The notes beneath the pieces are model-generated. The model was given only the letters and a program-made list of their open reading frames with translations. It did no database searches and was not told where the DNA came from. The translations under genes and the position numbers were made by a program. This document shows, one piece after another, positions 15,776 through 24,132 of a DNA stretch of 44,681 nt. This DNA comes from Sarcina sp. DSM 11001. GTDB taxonomy: Bacteria; Bacillota; Clostridia; Lachnospirales; Lachnospiraceae. The stretch is taken from assembly GCF_900101015.1 (NCBI RefSeq), contig NZ_FNFZ01000030.1:1-44681 (forward strand), in the 5' to 3' direction. Every line of letters starts with the position of its first letter. Position 1 is the stretch's first letter.

Positions 15776-16149
15776 GATAATAGGACCCCTCCCGCATCAG
15801 ACAGTCCGTGTCCTGACATGATCACTGATGCAAGTTCTTTCTTCTTTATTATAAATTATTATAATTGTAAGGGAACTGCAATTCTTTGTCCAGATGTCAG
15901 TGGCCTGCAGCGCTGTTTCACTCGGATCTCTGCGTTGGAAACCACCCCAAAAATGACTTTTTTTTCGGCAATTATGTATTTTCGCTTTTTTCAATAATAT
16001 TTATGTTTTTATTGCCCATGGATTTCGTTTATAATAACCTAGTGTGAAGACACAAGTGTGACGACACACTGAAGGATTAAATTTGAATACAGCAGGTACA
16101 AAACAGCAGGCAGAAATCAGAAAATAGAAATGATTTTGAGGATCGATTT
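15776..16149. other. Divergent intergenic region, A+T-rich
   Basis: A 374-base gap between the divergent MATE and acetyltransferase genes, clearly richer in A+T than its surroundings. Several TATAAT-like boxes lie around 15845-15870 on the minus strand, but none has a convincing -35 at 17 bases. The plus-strand signals are listed separately at 16030-16068. I see no gene in it. Confidence 0.5.
16030..16068 (+). promoter_or_regulatory. Promoter -10 and direct repeat before the acetyltransferase gene
   Basis: TATAAT lies at 16030-16035. Directly after it, GTGTGAAGACACA (16042-16054) and GTGTGACGACACA (16056-16068) repeat with a 14-base period. Each unit is itself partly palindromic (TGTG..CACA). 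The position, over the expected transcription start and first bases of the leader, suits a repressor site. No regulator can be named. Confidence 0.45.
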
Positions 16150-17133
16150 ATGAGAAGAGATATCAGCAACCGCATCCAGAACGTGACGAACCGCATCCTG
16201 CAGGATTATCAGAACGGCAGAGATATTGACAACATGAATGTCTTTAACCAGCCGGACAGGACGGCGGTCAGAGACATCACCTATAAGCTCCTCAGTATTC
16301 TGTTCCCGGGTTATTACAGGCCCAAGTTCAGGAGTTATAATTATGACGGCCGCATTGCGGTCGTGGTTGAGGACGTGATCTACAACCTGCAGAAGCAGAT
16401 TTCGATCGCCCTGCGGTTCAAGGAGGAATACGCCGCGGAGACGGATTATGAGCTCAAGATGTCCGCGGAGGAGCTGGCCATCGATTTCCTGGACAGGCTG
16501 CCCAAGATCAGAGCCCTGGTCAACACGGACATGCAGGCGTCCTATGAGGGAGATCCCGCAGCCTTCAGTATCGATGAGATCGTCCTCTGCTATCCGGGAC
16601 TCCTCGCGAGCACGATCAACCGTCTGGCCCACGAGCTTTTCCTGCTCGGCGTTCCGCTGATCCCTCGTATGATGACGGAATACGCCCATTCCAGGACCGG
16701 AATCGACATTCACCCCGGCGCGACCATCGGGGAGTATTTCTTTATGGACCACGGGACGGGCATTGTCGTCGGCGAGACCTCTATCATCGGGAAACATGTC
16801 AAGATCTATCAGGGCGTCACGATCGGCGCGCTCTCGACCCGCGGCGGCCAGCGCCTAAAGGGCGCCAAGCGCCACCCCACGATCGAAGACAACGTCACCA
16901 TCTATGCCGGAGCCTCCATCCTCGGCGGTGATACGACCATCGGCGAGGGCTCCGTCATCGGTTCCAACGTGTTCATCACCAGTTCCGTGAAGCCGGGAAC
17001 CAGGGTCAGCGTCAAGACCCAGGAGCTGATCATCCACAATGACGAGGATGATATAAAGAAATACGGCGGAGTTGAGATGATCGAAGATCCCCGGGATTCC
17101 GAGACAGATTCGACCTGGTACTATGTGATCTGA
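16150..17133 (+). CDS. Serine O-acetyltransferase (long form)
   Basis: 327 residues. It transfers acetyl from acetyl-CoA to serine, the first step of cysteine synthesis. The N-terminal helical domain (about 1-180) is followed by a left-handed beta-helix (about 185-285) with the hexapeptide pattern [12 protein letters not shown] and [18 protein letters not shown]201 of MDHGTG and H242 of KRHPTI match the active-site and cofactor-proximal histidines of CysE (H158 and H193 in E. coli). [13 protein letters not shown] is the acetyl-CoA region. No cysteine synthase gene is adjacent. The protein is longer than E. coli CysE (273 residues), mainly because of extra N-terminal helices and an acidic tail ([13 protein letters not shown]). 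GAGGATCGATTT precedes the ATG. Confidence 0.92.
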   Translation: MRRDISNRIQNVTNRILQDYQNGRDIDNMNVFNQPDRTAVRDITYKLLSILFPGYYRPKFRSYNYDGRIAVVVEDVIYNLQKQISIALRFKEEYAAETDYELKMSAEELAIDFLDRLPKIRALVNTDMQASYEGDPAAFSIDEIVLCYPGLLASTINRLAHELFLLGVPLIPRMMTEYAHSRTGIDIHPGATIGEYFFMDHGTGIVVGETSIIGKHVKIYQGVTIGALSTRGGQRLKGAKRHPTIEDNVTIYAGASILGGDTTIGEGSVIGSNVFITSSVKPGTRVSVKTQELIIHNDEDDIKKYGGVEMIEDPRDSETDSTWYYVI

Positions 17134-17236
17134 TACCGGAAAAATGGCTTGATACCGGAAAGTGATTGGAAACCTGAAAAGTGTTCTGATGCCGGAAAAT
17201 GATCGGAAACCTGAAAAGTTTTCTGATGCTTGAAAA
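17132..17236 (+). repeat. 37-bp tandem repeat after the acetyltransferase gene
   Basis: Units start at 17151, 17188 and 17225 (period 37; the last is partial), with a shorter piece at 17132. Each reads GATRCCGGAAARTGAT and continues GGAAACCTGAAAAGTKTTCT. It lies between the stop codon and the terminator. Confidence 0.8.
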
Positions 17237-17238
17237 CA

Positions 17239-17290
17239 AAAAACCCTGGAAGAAGCAGAGGCTGAGAAACCTGCATCTTCCGGGGTTTTT
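17239..17290 (+). terminator. Bidirectional intrinsic terminator
   Basis: AAAAACCCTGGAAGA (17239-17253) pairs with TCTTCCGGGGTTTTT (17276-17290) with one G-T position; an inner short stem is possible. A/T runs on both sides suit termination of the acetyltransferase on the plus strand and of the superoxide dismutase on the minus strand. Confidence 0.85.
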
Positions 17291-17376
17291 GATTGTTTTT
17301 GATTTGAGAGAAATGGAGTACAGTAAGTCTCCATCCTCCTGGCTATAATGCAGAAAAACCGGAACGGTTTCCTGTA

Positions 17377-18000
17377 TTATGCGGTCACCTTCGCATACAG
17401 CGCTTCGACCTTTTTCCAGTCGATGATATCGAACAGGGCTTTAATGTAGTCGGGGCGGAGGTTTTTGTACTTGAGGTAGTAGGCATGCTCCCAGACGTCG
17501 ATGGCCAGGATCGGGACGAAGCCGGTGCCTTCACTGATCGGGTTGTCCTGGTTGGGGCTGGCGGAGATCATGAGGTCGCCTGCAGCGTTGGCGGAGAGCC
17601 AGGACCAGCCGGATCCGAACTGTCCTGCGGCAGCGGCGGAGAGCTGTGCCTTGCATTCGTCTACGCTTCCGAAAGTGGCATTGATCTTTTCGAGCAGCGC
17701 GCCTGTGGGAGCCTTGGCAGCCTCAGCGACGGGGGAGAGGGTGGAGAAATAGAGGTTGTGGTTATAGAAGCCGCCGCCGTTGTTGCGAAGGGCCTTGCGC
17801 AGGGCGGGATCCTCCACTTTGTCCAGAGAAGCGAGCAGAGCTTCAGCATCCATGTCTGCAACACCGGCTTTTTCTGCCGCGTCATTGAAGTTTTTGGTGT
17901 AGGCAGCGTGATGCTTTCCAAAATGGGTCTCGACAGTCAGGGCGTCAATCACGGGTTCAAGAGCATCATAAGAATACGGTAGGGTGATCTGCTGAAACAT
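17377..18000 (-). CDS. Superoxide dismutase, Mn/Fe family
   Basis: 207 residues. It disproportionates superoxide in the cytoplasm. The metal ligands H26, H81, D168 and H172 are all present (HFGKHHAAY, GGGFYNHNLYF, DVWEHAYYLKYKN), as is the gateway Y34. Gly at position 77 and Gln at 151 (SPNQDNPI) match manganese-type enzymes; iron-type enzymes usually have Gln at the first position and Ala/His at the second. Manganese or cambialistic use is therefore likelier. AAAAGGAGGAACCC gives a strong ribosome site. It is a single gene ending at the shared terminator. Confidence 0.95.
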   Translation of the reverse strand: MFQQITLPYSYDALEPVIDALTVETHFGKHHAAYTKNFNDAAEKAGVADMDAEALLASLDKVEDPALRKALRNNGGGFYNHNLYFSTLSPVAEAAKAPTGALLEKINATFGSVDECKAQLSAAAAGQFGSGWSWLSANAAGDLMISASPNQDNPISEGTGFVPILAIDVWEHAYYLKYKNLRPDYIKALFDIIDWKKVEALYAKVTA

Positions 18001-18066
18001 GGGTTCCTCCTTTTATAATAAATGTTTATAGTGTCCGTAATAAACCAGTGTATCCGAAACCGATCC

Positions 18067-20634
18067 TCACCACACCTCCAGCCGGTATTCGGGAGCTAGG
18101 TACATGCCATCGCCTTCCCGGGTGCCGTAGGTTCTGTGGAACTCCTCAAACTGGACGACAACGGCGTTGGTCCGCAGATAGGGCAGGGGATGGGAATCCT
18201 GCTCGACGCAGTAGGCTTCAGTCTCGATCGATGTCAGGCACCTCCAGTTGGAGGCGAGGGTGCGGAAAAAGAGGTCGTAGTCAAAGCCGCTTTCCTGGGC
18301 GGCGATGCGGAGCATGCATTTGACACCGGTGAGATCCGCGATGGCTTCAGTGTCGATCATGGCTCCTTTTACAGGATATCCGCTGATGGGTTCGAAGCCG
18401 TTGTAATAATCCACGAGCTTCTGGGCTCTGGCATGGAACAGGCGGTAATCCTCCTCGGTCCACCAGTTGCGCAGGTTCCCCTGCTCGTCGTACTGGCGCC
18501 CTGAGGTGTCAAAGGCATGGGAGATCTCGTGTCCGATCATGATGCCGATGTGTCCGAGTTTCTCTTCCTTGGAAAGAGTTTCGCTGTAAAAGATCCCTCC
18601 CAGGATGCCTGCGGGGATATTGATGGAGTTGTCCAGAGGATAGTAGTAGGCGTTGACGTCCTGGGGAGCCGCGATCCACTCTGTGCGGTCGACAGGCTGG
18701 TTGACTTTGTCATGCATCCGGAGGCAGTCATACTCGGAGATGGCAATGCGGGCATCGACAAGGCTGCCGCCTTCCTCCGGCCCTTTGAAATCAAGGATAC
18801 GCTTCCCGTTTTTCCCTACAAGGATTTCTTCGTCTGTATCCGATCCGGCGACGGATTGCAGGGCGATTTCCATTTCCTCTGTGTCATCCGGTCTCGCGAC
18901 GCGGATGGTCAGGTTGTCCAGCTTTTTGAGAGCTTCATTTTTGGTGTTTTCAGAAAGAAATTGCTCTCCTTCCAGCATAGTGTGGTAATATTCGATACAT
19001 TCGTTGATCAAATCTGTGATATCACCCTTGGTCTTTTCTGTGATGTAAGTCTCCGCGTAGACTTCGCCCAGCTCCATCTCGAGGACGTTGTTGACAGCGT
19101 CGCAGGCGGCCTTGCGGTCGTCGACCTGGCCGGAGGAGCCGGACAGGACGTTGCGGACCTGCATCATTCTGTCGTAGCAGTCGCGGTCCAGGAGATCCAT
19201 GAACTGCAGGACATCGGAGACCAGGAGATAGGCCTTCATTTTCTCCAGATACCGGTCAGTATAGAGGCGGTTCATCCTCTCGAGCCAGGCGGGCTCCTGA
19301 AGGATGAAGACTTTTGAGCCGGCCAGACCGGCGCCTTCGAGCATTCCCGTGAGGGGAAAATTCCCCTGCTCTTCCTGCAGCTGGGCAAAGGTGCGGGGAT
19401 TATTGCAGCGGATCGTGGAGTCCTCCGCATTGTGCTCTTCTGTGGTCATCATGGCGCTGGCCATCTCGCACTCGAAGGTATAGCTGTCCTTGAGGATCCT
19501 GTCTCTTTCATTTTCGGAGTATCCGAGACGCTCCAGCATGTAGCCGGCAGCGTAGATATATCTGGGCTGGTATTTCCAGCTGTTCCTGTCGAGAGAGGAG
19601 TAGTATTTGGGATCCTGGAAAACAAGCGACGGAGGGGAGATATAGACGGCGATGGAATCCGCGTCGTTGAGGTTGGCGGCGGTGAAGGTGGACGACAGGG
19701 GCAGAGCCCGGATCGTTGTGTCCGGATCCGACAGATAGGCGGTCATCTCATCCAGGCTGTGTACATTCATGAGGGGGGTGATGATTTCCCGGAGCGGTTC
19801 TACGCCGGCGTCGTTGCGAGCGTCCCAGTCCAGCCACATGTCATAGTAATCCTTCACCAGTTTCTGGCAGTGTGCCACGTAAGGGTCGGAGAAGGCGACA
19901 TTGCTCTCCAGGATATTCTGCAGCTCGGCATCAACCTCCAGCTGCCTCTCCGCAAAGGTATCGTAGGAGACGTAGCCGGACGGGATCGAGCTTGTGGAAA
20001 GCCAGTCCCTGTTGACAGCGGCGTGAAAATCTTCTGTCAGGGCGTATTCACCCAGCTTCTGGTTGTTTTCGACGAGATCCGAGCAGAGCCAGTTGTGGGC
20101 ACTCGACTTCTGGGCGGGATCCGACTCGTCGTAGGGGAGAGTCAGCAGAGGCTCTGAAGAGGAGGCGGCGGAGCCCTGTCCGGAACCGGGTACTGCTTCA
20201 TCCGTGTTTTCAGCGTTGCCGGAATCTCCTTCCGGGAGATTCCCTCCGGCCTGATCAGCCTGCCCTGACTGCAGAGCGGTCTGCGGGGTTGATGTGGCCT
20301 GTCCCTTTCCTGCTTCCGTTTGAGAAGGCAGGATGGAATCAATTTTGCAGCCGGTGAGAGTCCCCGCGGTCAGAACCGCAGCAAAAACTGCTCCCGCAAA
20401 GCAGAGACAGGCCAGAAACAGCCGTGCCTGCTTCCTGATGCTCGAAGTGCTGCTTTTCTTTTCTGCAATTTTCTTTTCTTCGCTTTTCTTTTCCGCTGAT
20501 TTGTTTTCTGCCGGTTTCTTTTCTGCGGCTTTATTATCTTTGGCTGTAATTCCGAAGTTATTATCGTCAGACTTCGGAGCTTCAAGATCCGGGGCTTCCG
20601 GATTGTCGTTCCTCTTATCGAAAGGCTGATCCAT
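18067..20634 (-). CDS. M13-family (neprilysin/PepO) metallopeptidase, membrane-anchored
   Basis: 855 residues from the ATG at 20634; an upstream in-frame ATG exists but has no better ribosome site. The N-terminal 68 residues are charged and repetitive (AEKKPAENKSAEKK). A membrane helix (about 70-92) follows and ends LTGC, which could be a lipobox at C96, though such a long leader would be unusual. The M13 body has the substrate-binding NAYYYP, the zinc motif H702-E703-I-S-H706 and the third ligand E763 in EAIAD767. The family cleaves oligopeptides outside the cell. It has a paralogue at 30266-32578 with an ordinary signal peptide. The gene lies between superoxide dismutase and hflX, all on the minus strand. 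Confidence 0.92.
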   Translation of the reverse strand: MDQPFDKRNDNPEAPDLEAPKSDDNNFGITAKDNKAAEKKPAENKSAEKKSEEKKIAEKKSSTSSIRKQARLFLACLCFAGAVFAAVLTAGTLTGCKIDSILPSQTEAGKGQATSTPQTALQSGQADQAGGNLPEGDSGNAENTDEAVPGSGQGSAASSSEPLLTLPYDESDPAQKSSAHNWLCSDLVENNQKLGEYALTEDFHAAVNRDWLSTSSIPSGYVSYDTFAERQLEVDAELQNILESNVAFSDPYVAHCQKLVKDYYDMWLDWDARNDAGVEPLREIITPLMNVHSLDEMTAYLSDPDTTIRALPLSSTFTAANLNDADSIAVYISPPSLVFQDPKYYSSLDRNSWKYQPRYIYAAGYMLERLGYSENERDRILKDSYTFECEMASAMMTTEEHNAEDSTIRCNNPRTFAQLQEEQGNFPLTGMLEGAGLAGSKVFILQEPAWLERMNRLYTDRYLEKMKAYLLVSDVLQFMDLLDRDCYDRMMQVRNVLSGSSGQVDDRKAACDAVNNVLEMELGEVYAETYITEKTKGDITDLINECIEYYHTMLEGEQFLSENTKNEALKKLDNLTIRVARPDDTEEMEIALQSVAGSDTDEEILVGKNGKRILDFKGPEEGGSLVDARIAISEYDCLRMHDKVNQPVDRTEWIAAPQDVNAYYYPLDNSINIPAGILGGIFYSETLSKEEKLGHIGIMIGHEISHAFDTSGRQYDEQGNLRNWWTEEDYRLFHARAQKLVDYYNGFEPISGYPVKGAMIDTEAIADLTGVKCMLRIAAQESGFDYDLFFRTLASNWRCLTSIETEAYCVEQDSHPLPYLRTNAVVVQFEEFHRTYGTREGDGMYLAPEYRLEVW

Positions 20635-20760
20635 GAAATGTAATCCTTGCTCTGTTCTGATGGTTGACGGTAAAAAAAGGGTGGACAACTGCGCAATTAT
20701 TATAGCACCCTTTCACCGGGCTGTGAAAGAGTGTCGGGAAAATTCGTCTGCTGGGCTGCT

Positions 20761-20913
20761 GGTCATTCCGCGCAGAGGAGGGAGATTCTCCGATTCGACA
20801 CATCCCTGATGGAAGTCTGAGGGTCATTCCGCGAAGAGGCGGGAGATCCTCATCACAGGCCATGCCGTGACGGACAAGCTCCGGTCATTCCCCGCAGAGG
20901 CGGGAGATCCTCA
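20761..20913 (-). repeat. 61-bp repeat duplicating the end of hflX past its stop codon
   Basis: GGTCATTCC starts at 20761, 20822 and 20883, an exact 61-base period. The first 31 bases of each unit are well conserved and the rest are diverged. The copy at 20883 is the end of hflX, encoding RISRLCGE and the stop. The two outer copies repeat that end including the stop (RISRLFAE, RISLLCAE). They are untranslated in the hflX frame. Confidence 0.85.
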
Positions 20914-22684
20914 GGGCATCCTCACGGCGGCAGCGCGCCCGGACGCGGATCCCTTCCGGAAGGTATTCTTCCGAGAGCAGGACGCCGCAGCTGCGGATTT
21001 CCTGCAGGAGGGCGCCTTTTTTATAAGGAATGAGAAAACCGGTCTCTGTGCGGCTTTCCTCCAGGGCGTCGTCGATCAGGGTGAGGATGTCCGGGATCCC
21101 GATCTTTTTTCCGGCGGCGAGGTAAAGGATCTCACCGCGCCGGTAGGGGATCCGGAGAGGCACAGGGCGGTCTTTCTCCGAGGCTTCTTCCCGCAGGGCC
21201 AGATCGACCTTGTTGTAGAGATAGACGACAGGAATATGCCCGGCGCCGATCTCCTCCAGGGTCCTGGCGGTCACCTCGATCTGCCGGCGGTAATCGGGAT
21301 CGGAGAAGTCGACCACCTCCAGGAGAAGGTCCGCGCAGCATACTTCGTCCAGAGTGGACCGGAATGCCTTGACGAGGGCATGAGGGAGATCGCTGACAAA
21401 ACCGACGGTATCTGACAGGAGGAAAGGAATATGACCGGGCGCGTCGATCCGGCGGACGCTGGTGTCGAGTGTGGCAAAGAGCATGTCGGCTTCAAAGACG
21501 GTCTTGCCCCCGGCTTGCTCCGCCGTATCAGGAGAACTCATCCTGTCCTGGGAAATGGGAGCAGAGATGTTCGATGGATCTTTGAAAGATCCCTTGGCTG
21601 CTGAATCGCAGAAAGACTCGCCGGCCGGGTCTGTATTTTTTAAAGAACCAGAGAGAGGGCTCCTGTCTGCAGGGGAAAAAGAGCCAGTGCCTGAACCGGA
21701 TGTCCCCGCGCAGTACTTCAGCAGGGCATTCATCACAGTCGATTTGCCTGCATTGGTGTAGCCGACCAGAGCGACTCTGGTCATGCCTGTCCGCATGCGG
21801 CGGTTTCTCTGAGTGGCCCTTTCCCGGCTGACAACATCGAGCTCCCGGCGGAGCTCCGCGATGCGGTGCTCGATCCGGCGGCGGTCCAGTTCCAGCTTCT
21901 GCTCGCCAGCTCCCTTGTTGGAGAGGCGGCCGCTCCCGCCGCCCTGACGGGAGAGATTGGTGCGCATGCCCGCGAGCCGCGGGAGCATGTATTGAAGCTG
22001 CGCGGATTCCACCTGGAGCTTGGCCTCGCGCGTTCTTGCGCGCAGGGCAAAGATCTGCAGGATCAGCCCTGTCCGGTCCAGGACCTCCGTGTCCAGCACT
22101 TTTTCCAGGTTCCTGGTCTGCATCGGAGTCAGCGCTTCGTTAAAGAGGACGATGTCCGCATCGAACTCCTCCACCTCTTTTTTTAACTCGAGGACTTTAC
22201 CGCTTCCTATGTAGGTGGCGTGGGTGACAGCCGGGGCATTCTGGACGAGGACGGAAACGGCCTTGAGCCCGCAGGCTTCCGCCAGGCCGCGGAGCTCTGC
22301 CATGGCGCGGGCATACTTCCCGGCGTCCGTACCTGTGTTGCATCCGGCCAGAATGGCGCGGCTTCCTTTTTCCGCCGGCTCAGGCCCACTGCTTCTGGAA
22401 GTCCTGCGCGGTATCTCAGGCTCACTGCTCCCGGCAGCCCTGCGCGGAACCTCCGGCCTTTCTGACCCATGCGGAACTTCCGGTCTTTCTGACCCATGCG
22501 GAACCTCCGGCCTTTCTGATCCATGCGGTACCTCTGGCATTTCCAATCTGTAAGGTACCTTCGGTTTTTCCGGGACTTCCTTTGTTTCCGGCGCGGATCC
22601 CGCCCGGACATATTTATTTTTTCCCCAGCTGATTATCAGATCTGTATCTGCGCGGCTGTGGTCCGAACCATCATTGTGCTTCAA
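20885..22684 (-). CDS. hflX: GTPase HflX with repetitive N terminus and large G-domain insertion
   Basis: 599 residues, far longer than the usual 410-430. Translation most likely begins at TTG 22684 behind AAGGGGGATGATCG. HflX binds ribosomes and rescues or splits them under stress. Recognisable parts are the N-terminal domain (AVTHATYIGSGKVLELK, FNEALTPMQTRNLE, DRTGLILQIFA), the helical linker (QLQYMLPRL, RQGGGSGRL) and the G domain with G1 at 308-316 (GYTNAGKST), FATLDTSVR from F403, DTVGF and NKVD. Between G1 and FATLD there are about 87 residues where relatives have about 21. The extra part is Ser/Gly/Pro/Asp-rich. The first 100 residues contain PEVPHGSER three times (27-bp DNA repeat near 22440-22525). 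All catalytic motifs are intact. Confidence 0.93.
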   Translation of the reverse strand: MKHNDGSDHSRADTDLIISWGKNKYVRAGSAPETKEVPEKPKVPYRLEMPEVPHGSERPEVPHGSERPEVPHGSERPEVPRRAAGSSEPEIPRRTSRSSGPEPAEKGSRAILAGCNTGTDAGKYARAMAELRGLAEACGLKAVSVLVQNAPAVTHATYIGSGKVLELKKEVEEFDADIVLFNEALTPMQTRNLEKVLDTEVLDRTGLILQIFALRARTREAKLQVESAQLQYMLPRLAGMRTNLSRQGGGSGRLSNKGAGEQKLELDRRRIEHRIAELRRELDVVSRERATQRNRRMRTGMTRVALVGYTNAGKSTVMNALLKYCAGTSGSGTGSFSPADRSPLSGSLKNTDPAGESFCDSAAKGSFKDPSNISAPISQDRMSSPDTAEQAGGKTVFEADMLFATLDTSVRRIDAPGHIPFLLSDTVGFVSDLPHALVKAFRSTLDEVCCADLLLEVVDFSDPDYRRQIEVTARTLEEIGAGHIPVVYLYNKVDLALREEASEKDRPVPLRIPYRRGEILYLAAGKKIGIPDILTLIDDALEESRTETGFLIPYKKGALLQEIRSCGVLLSEEYLPEGIRVRARCRREDALRISRLCGE

Positions 22685-22938
22685 ACGATCATCCCCCTTA
22701 AGGCAGTATTTTCGCTATATAAAATTCGTTATATAAAACGATATAAAACGGCATGATAAACGATATAAAACAGCCTGTACCCTATGCGGGCCTTTCCGGC
22801 TTCAGTGCAGTGCCGTCACCGGTACAAGTATAGCTATGGAGCCTGTAAGTTACAAGTCACTCATTGACCGGCTGCAGCTTTTAAAAAGCCTTTAAAAAGC
22901 AATTGCGCATCATTGCGCACCTTGGAAACGAGAGTATC
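22685..22938. other. Intergenic region upstream of hflX
   Basis: This A+T-rich stretch contains AAACGATATAAAAC twice (22736-22749 and 22758-22771, 22-base period) and further TATATAAAA motifs, which on the minus strand lie where an hflX promoter is expected. Nothing else is evident before the operator at 22939. Confidence 0.4.
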
Positions 22939-22974
22939 TGGACAAAGCAATTAAATTGTGATAAATTAAATTGC
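22939..22974 (+). promoter_or_regulatory. Promoter with OhrR-type operator
   Basis: CAATTAAATTG (22948-22958) and AAATTAAATTG (22963-22973) repeat with a 15-base period. The Bacillus OhrR operator has the same core, CAATTAAATTG, twice at 15 bases. A possible -35 (TGGACA, 22939-22944) and -10 (TAAATT, 22962-22967) are 17 bases apart, with the operator covering the -10. The MarR/OhrR-like regulator encoded at 23200 probably represses its own gene here. Confidence 0.7.
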
Positions 22975-22996
22975 TCTTTTTGCCCAATAAAGAGAA

Positions 22997-23178
22997 AGCT
23001 CAGACCGGAAAATACAGATCAGAGTCTGAGCTCAGAATCATAAACAAGGAGACAATAGTCATAAACAACGGGATGACAGTCATAAACAATAAGATGACAG
23101 TCATAAACAACGGGATGAGTGTCATAAGCAGTGTGACCATAGTCATAAACACAATAGTCATAAACACATAAACAATAG
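22997..23178 (+). repeat. Leader hairpin and 21-bp repeat array before the OhrR-like gene
   Basis: A 9-bp stem (AGCTCAGAC/GTCTGAGCT, 22997-23032) is followed by units beginning TCATAAACAA at 23038, 23059, 23080, 23101, 23122 and 23143 (exact 21-base period) and a shortened one at 23158. 21 bases equals two helical turns, so the units lie on one face of the DNA. The array ends about 20 bases before the gene. Being in-frame, it also gives meaningless open frames. Confidence 0.85.
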
Positions 23179-23199
23179 AAACGGAGGTGGACTCAGGGA

Positions 23200-23652
23200 A
23201 TGTCCGAAACAATAAATAAATACGACTGCCTGCGTCTGGACAGCCAGCTGTGCTTCCCCCTGTACGCATGTTCCAAAGAAATCATCCGCAGATATAAACC
23301 TTATCTGGATAAGCTTGACCTGACTTATACCCAGTACATCACGATGATGGTGCTGTGGGAGCACAGTGACATCAATGTCAAGGAGCTCGGAAAATGTCTG
23401 TATCTGGACTCCGGCACGCTCACACCTGTCCTCAAGAAGCTGGAAAGCAAAGGCTATCTGCTCAGAAGCAGGTCCAGGACTGATGAGAGAAATCTGACCG
23501 TCTCCATAACGGAGGAGGGAAAAAGGCTGCAGGACCGGGCCCTGGAGGTTCCCGCCCGCATGGCCTGCTACGTTGATCTCTCTGAAGAGGAAGCCGGCCT
23601 CCTTTATAATCTTCTGTATAAAATTCTGGGAAATATCAGCAAGGAGCAGTGA
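23200..23652 (+). CDS. MarR-family regulator, OhrR-like organic peroxide sensor
   Basis: 150 residues; GGAGGTGGACTCAGGGA precedes the ATG. The winged helix-turn-helix covers about residues 35-110 (LTYTQYITMMVLWEHSDINV, LTPVLKKLESKGYLLR, RSRTDERNLTVSITEEG). The N-terminal signature DSQLCFPLYACSKE contains C18, matching the reactive cysteine of OhrR (C15 in Bacillus), which is oxidised by organic hydroperoxides and releases DNA. C10 and C24 are additional cysteines near it. The predicted promoter carries an OhrR-type operator, which supports the assignment. No ohr peroxidase gene is present in the window, so its main target may lie elsewhere. The nearby superoxide dismutase is on the other strand and far off. 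Confidence 0.88.
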   Translation: MSETINKYDCLRLDSQLCFPLYACSKEIIRRYKPYLDKLDLTYTQYITMMVLWEHSDINVKELGKCLYLDSGTLTPVLKKLESKGYLLRSRSRTDERNLTVSITEEGKRLQDRALEVPARMACYVDLSEEEAGLLYNLLYKILGNISKEQ

Positions 23653-24132
23653 GCATACCGGGATAATTCCGCATGGAAATCAGCGCCACAGCCTTTTAAG
23701 CTTTTAAAGCTCTTTGAGCCTTAAAGCTACTTTAGCTCTTTGAGTTTTTTGAGCTTTTGTAAGCAGGGCTTAAGCATGGAACCAAAAACGATGAAACCGA
23801 TGAAACCAGTAATGCGGATACTATGTAGCAGTTTCAACAGAACTATGCTATCATTATTGTGTATGTCCATCTTTATGTGAACTTCTTTAAAAAGTTTAAA
23901 AAGGGACAGCTCTGAATAATAAAGTGCAGAAAGATCATGCGCTTACAGGCAGCGGCAGACCATACACTTCAGAGAAGTTTTAAGAGAAGTTTTAAGAGAA
24001 GCTTTCAGAAAAGCTTTCATAGATGCTGAAGAAGGGGTGGAGAAAGTGGAGAAACGGTCGAGCCGGTTTCATGCTGCTGACTGCCGGTATACATCCCTTT
24101 GATTCGAATATGGAAAGGAACAATAGATCATT
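23653..24132. other. Intergenic region before secA with small repeats
   Basis: 480 bases without a gene. 23690-23760 is full of AAGCTTTTAAAGCTC-like palindromic pieces that may end the regulator transcript. 23974-24020 repeats AGAAGTTTTAAG/AGAAGCTTTCAG with a 12-base period about four times. A TATCAT box near 23848 is a possible secA promoter element, without clear -35. Confidence 0.4.

Noticed and set aside
15797-15994. 65-codon minus-strand frame in the MATE/acetyltransferase gap
   Set aside because: A+T-rich regulatory DNA, no ribosome site, no recognisable motif.
22971-23171. Small plus-strand peptide with VINNGMT heptads
   Set aside because: It is a by-product of the 21-bp array, with no ribosome site.
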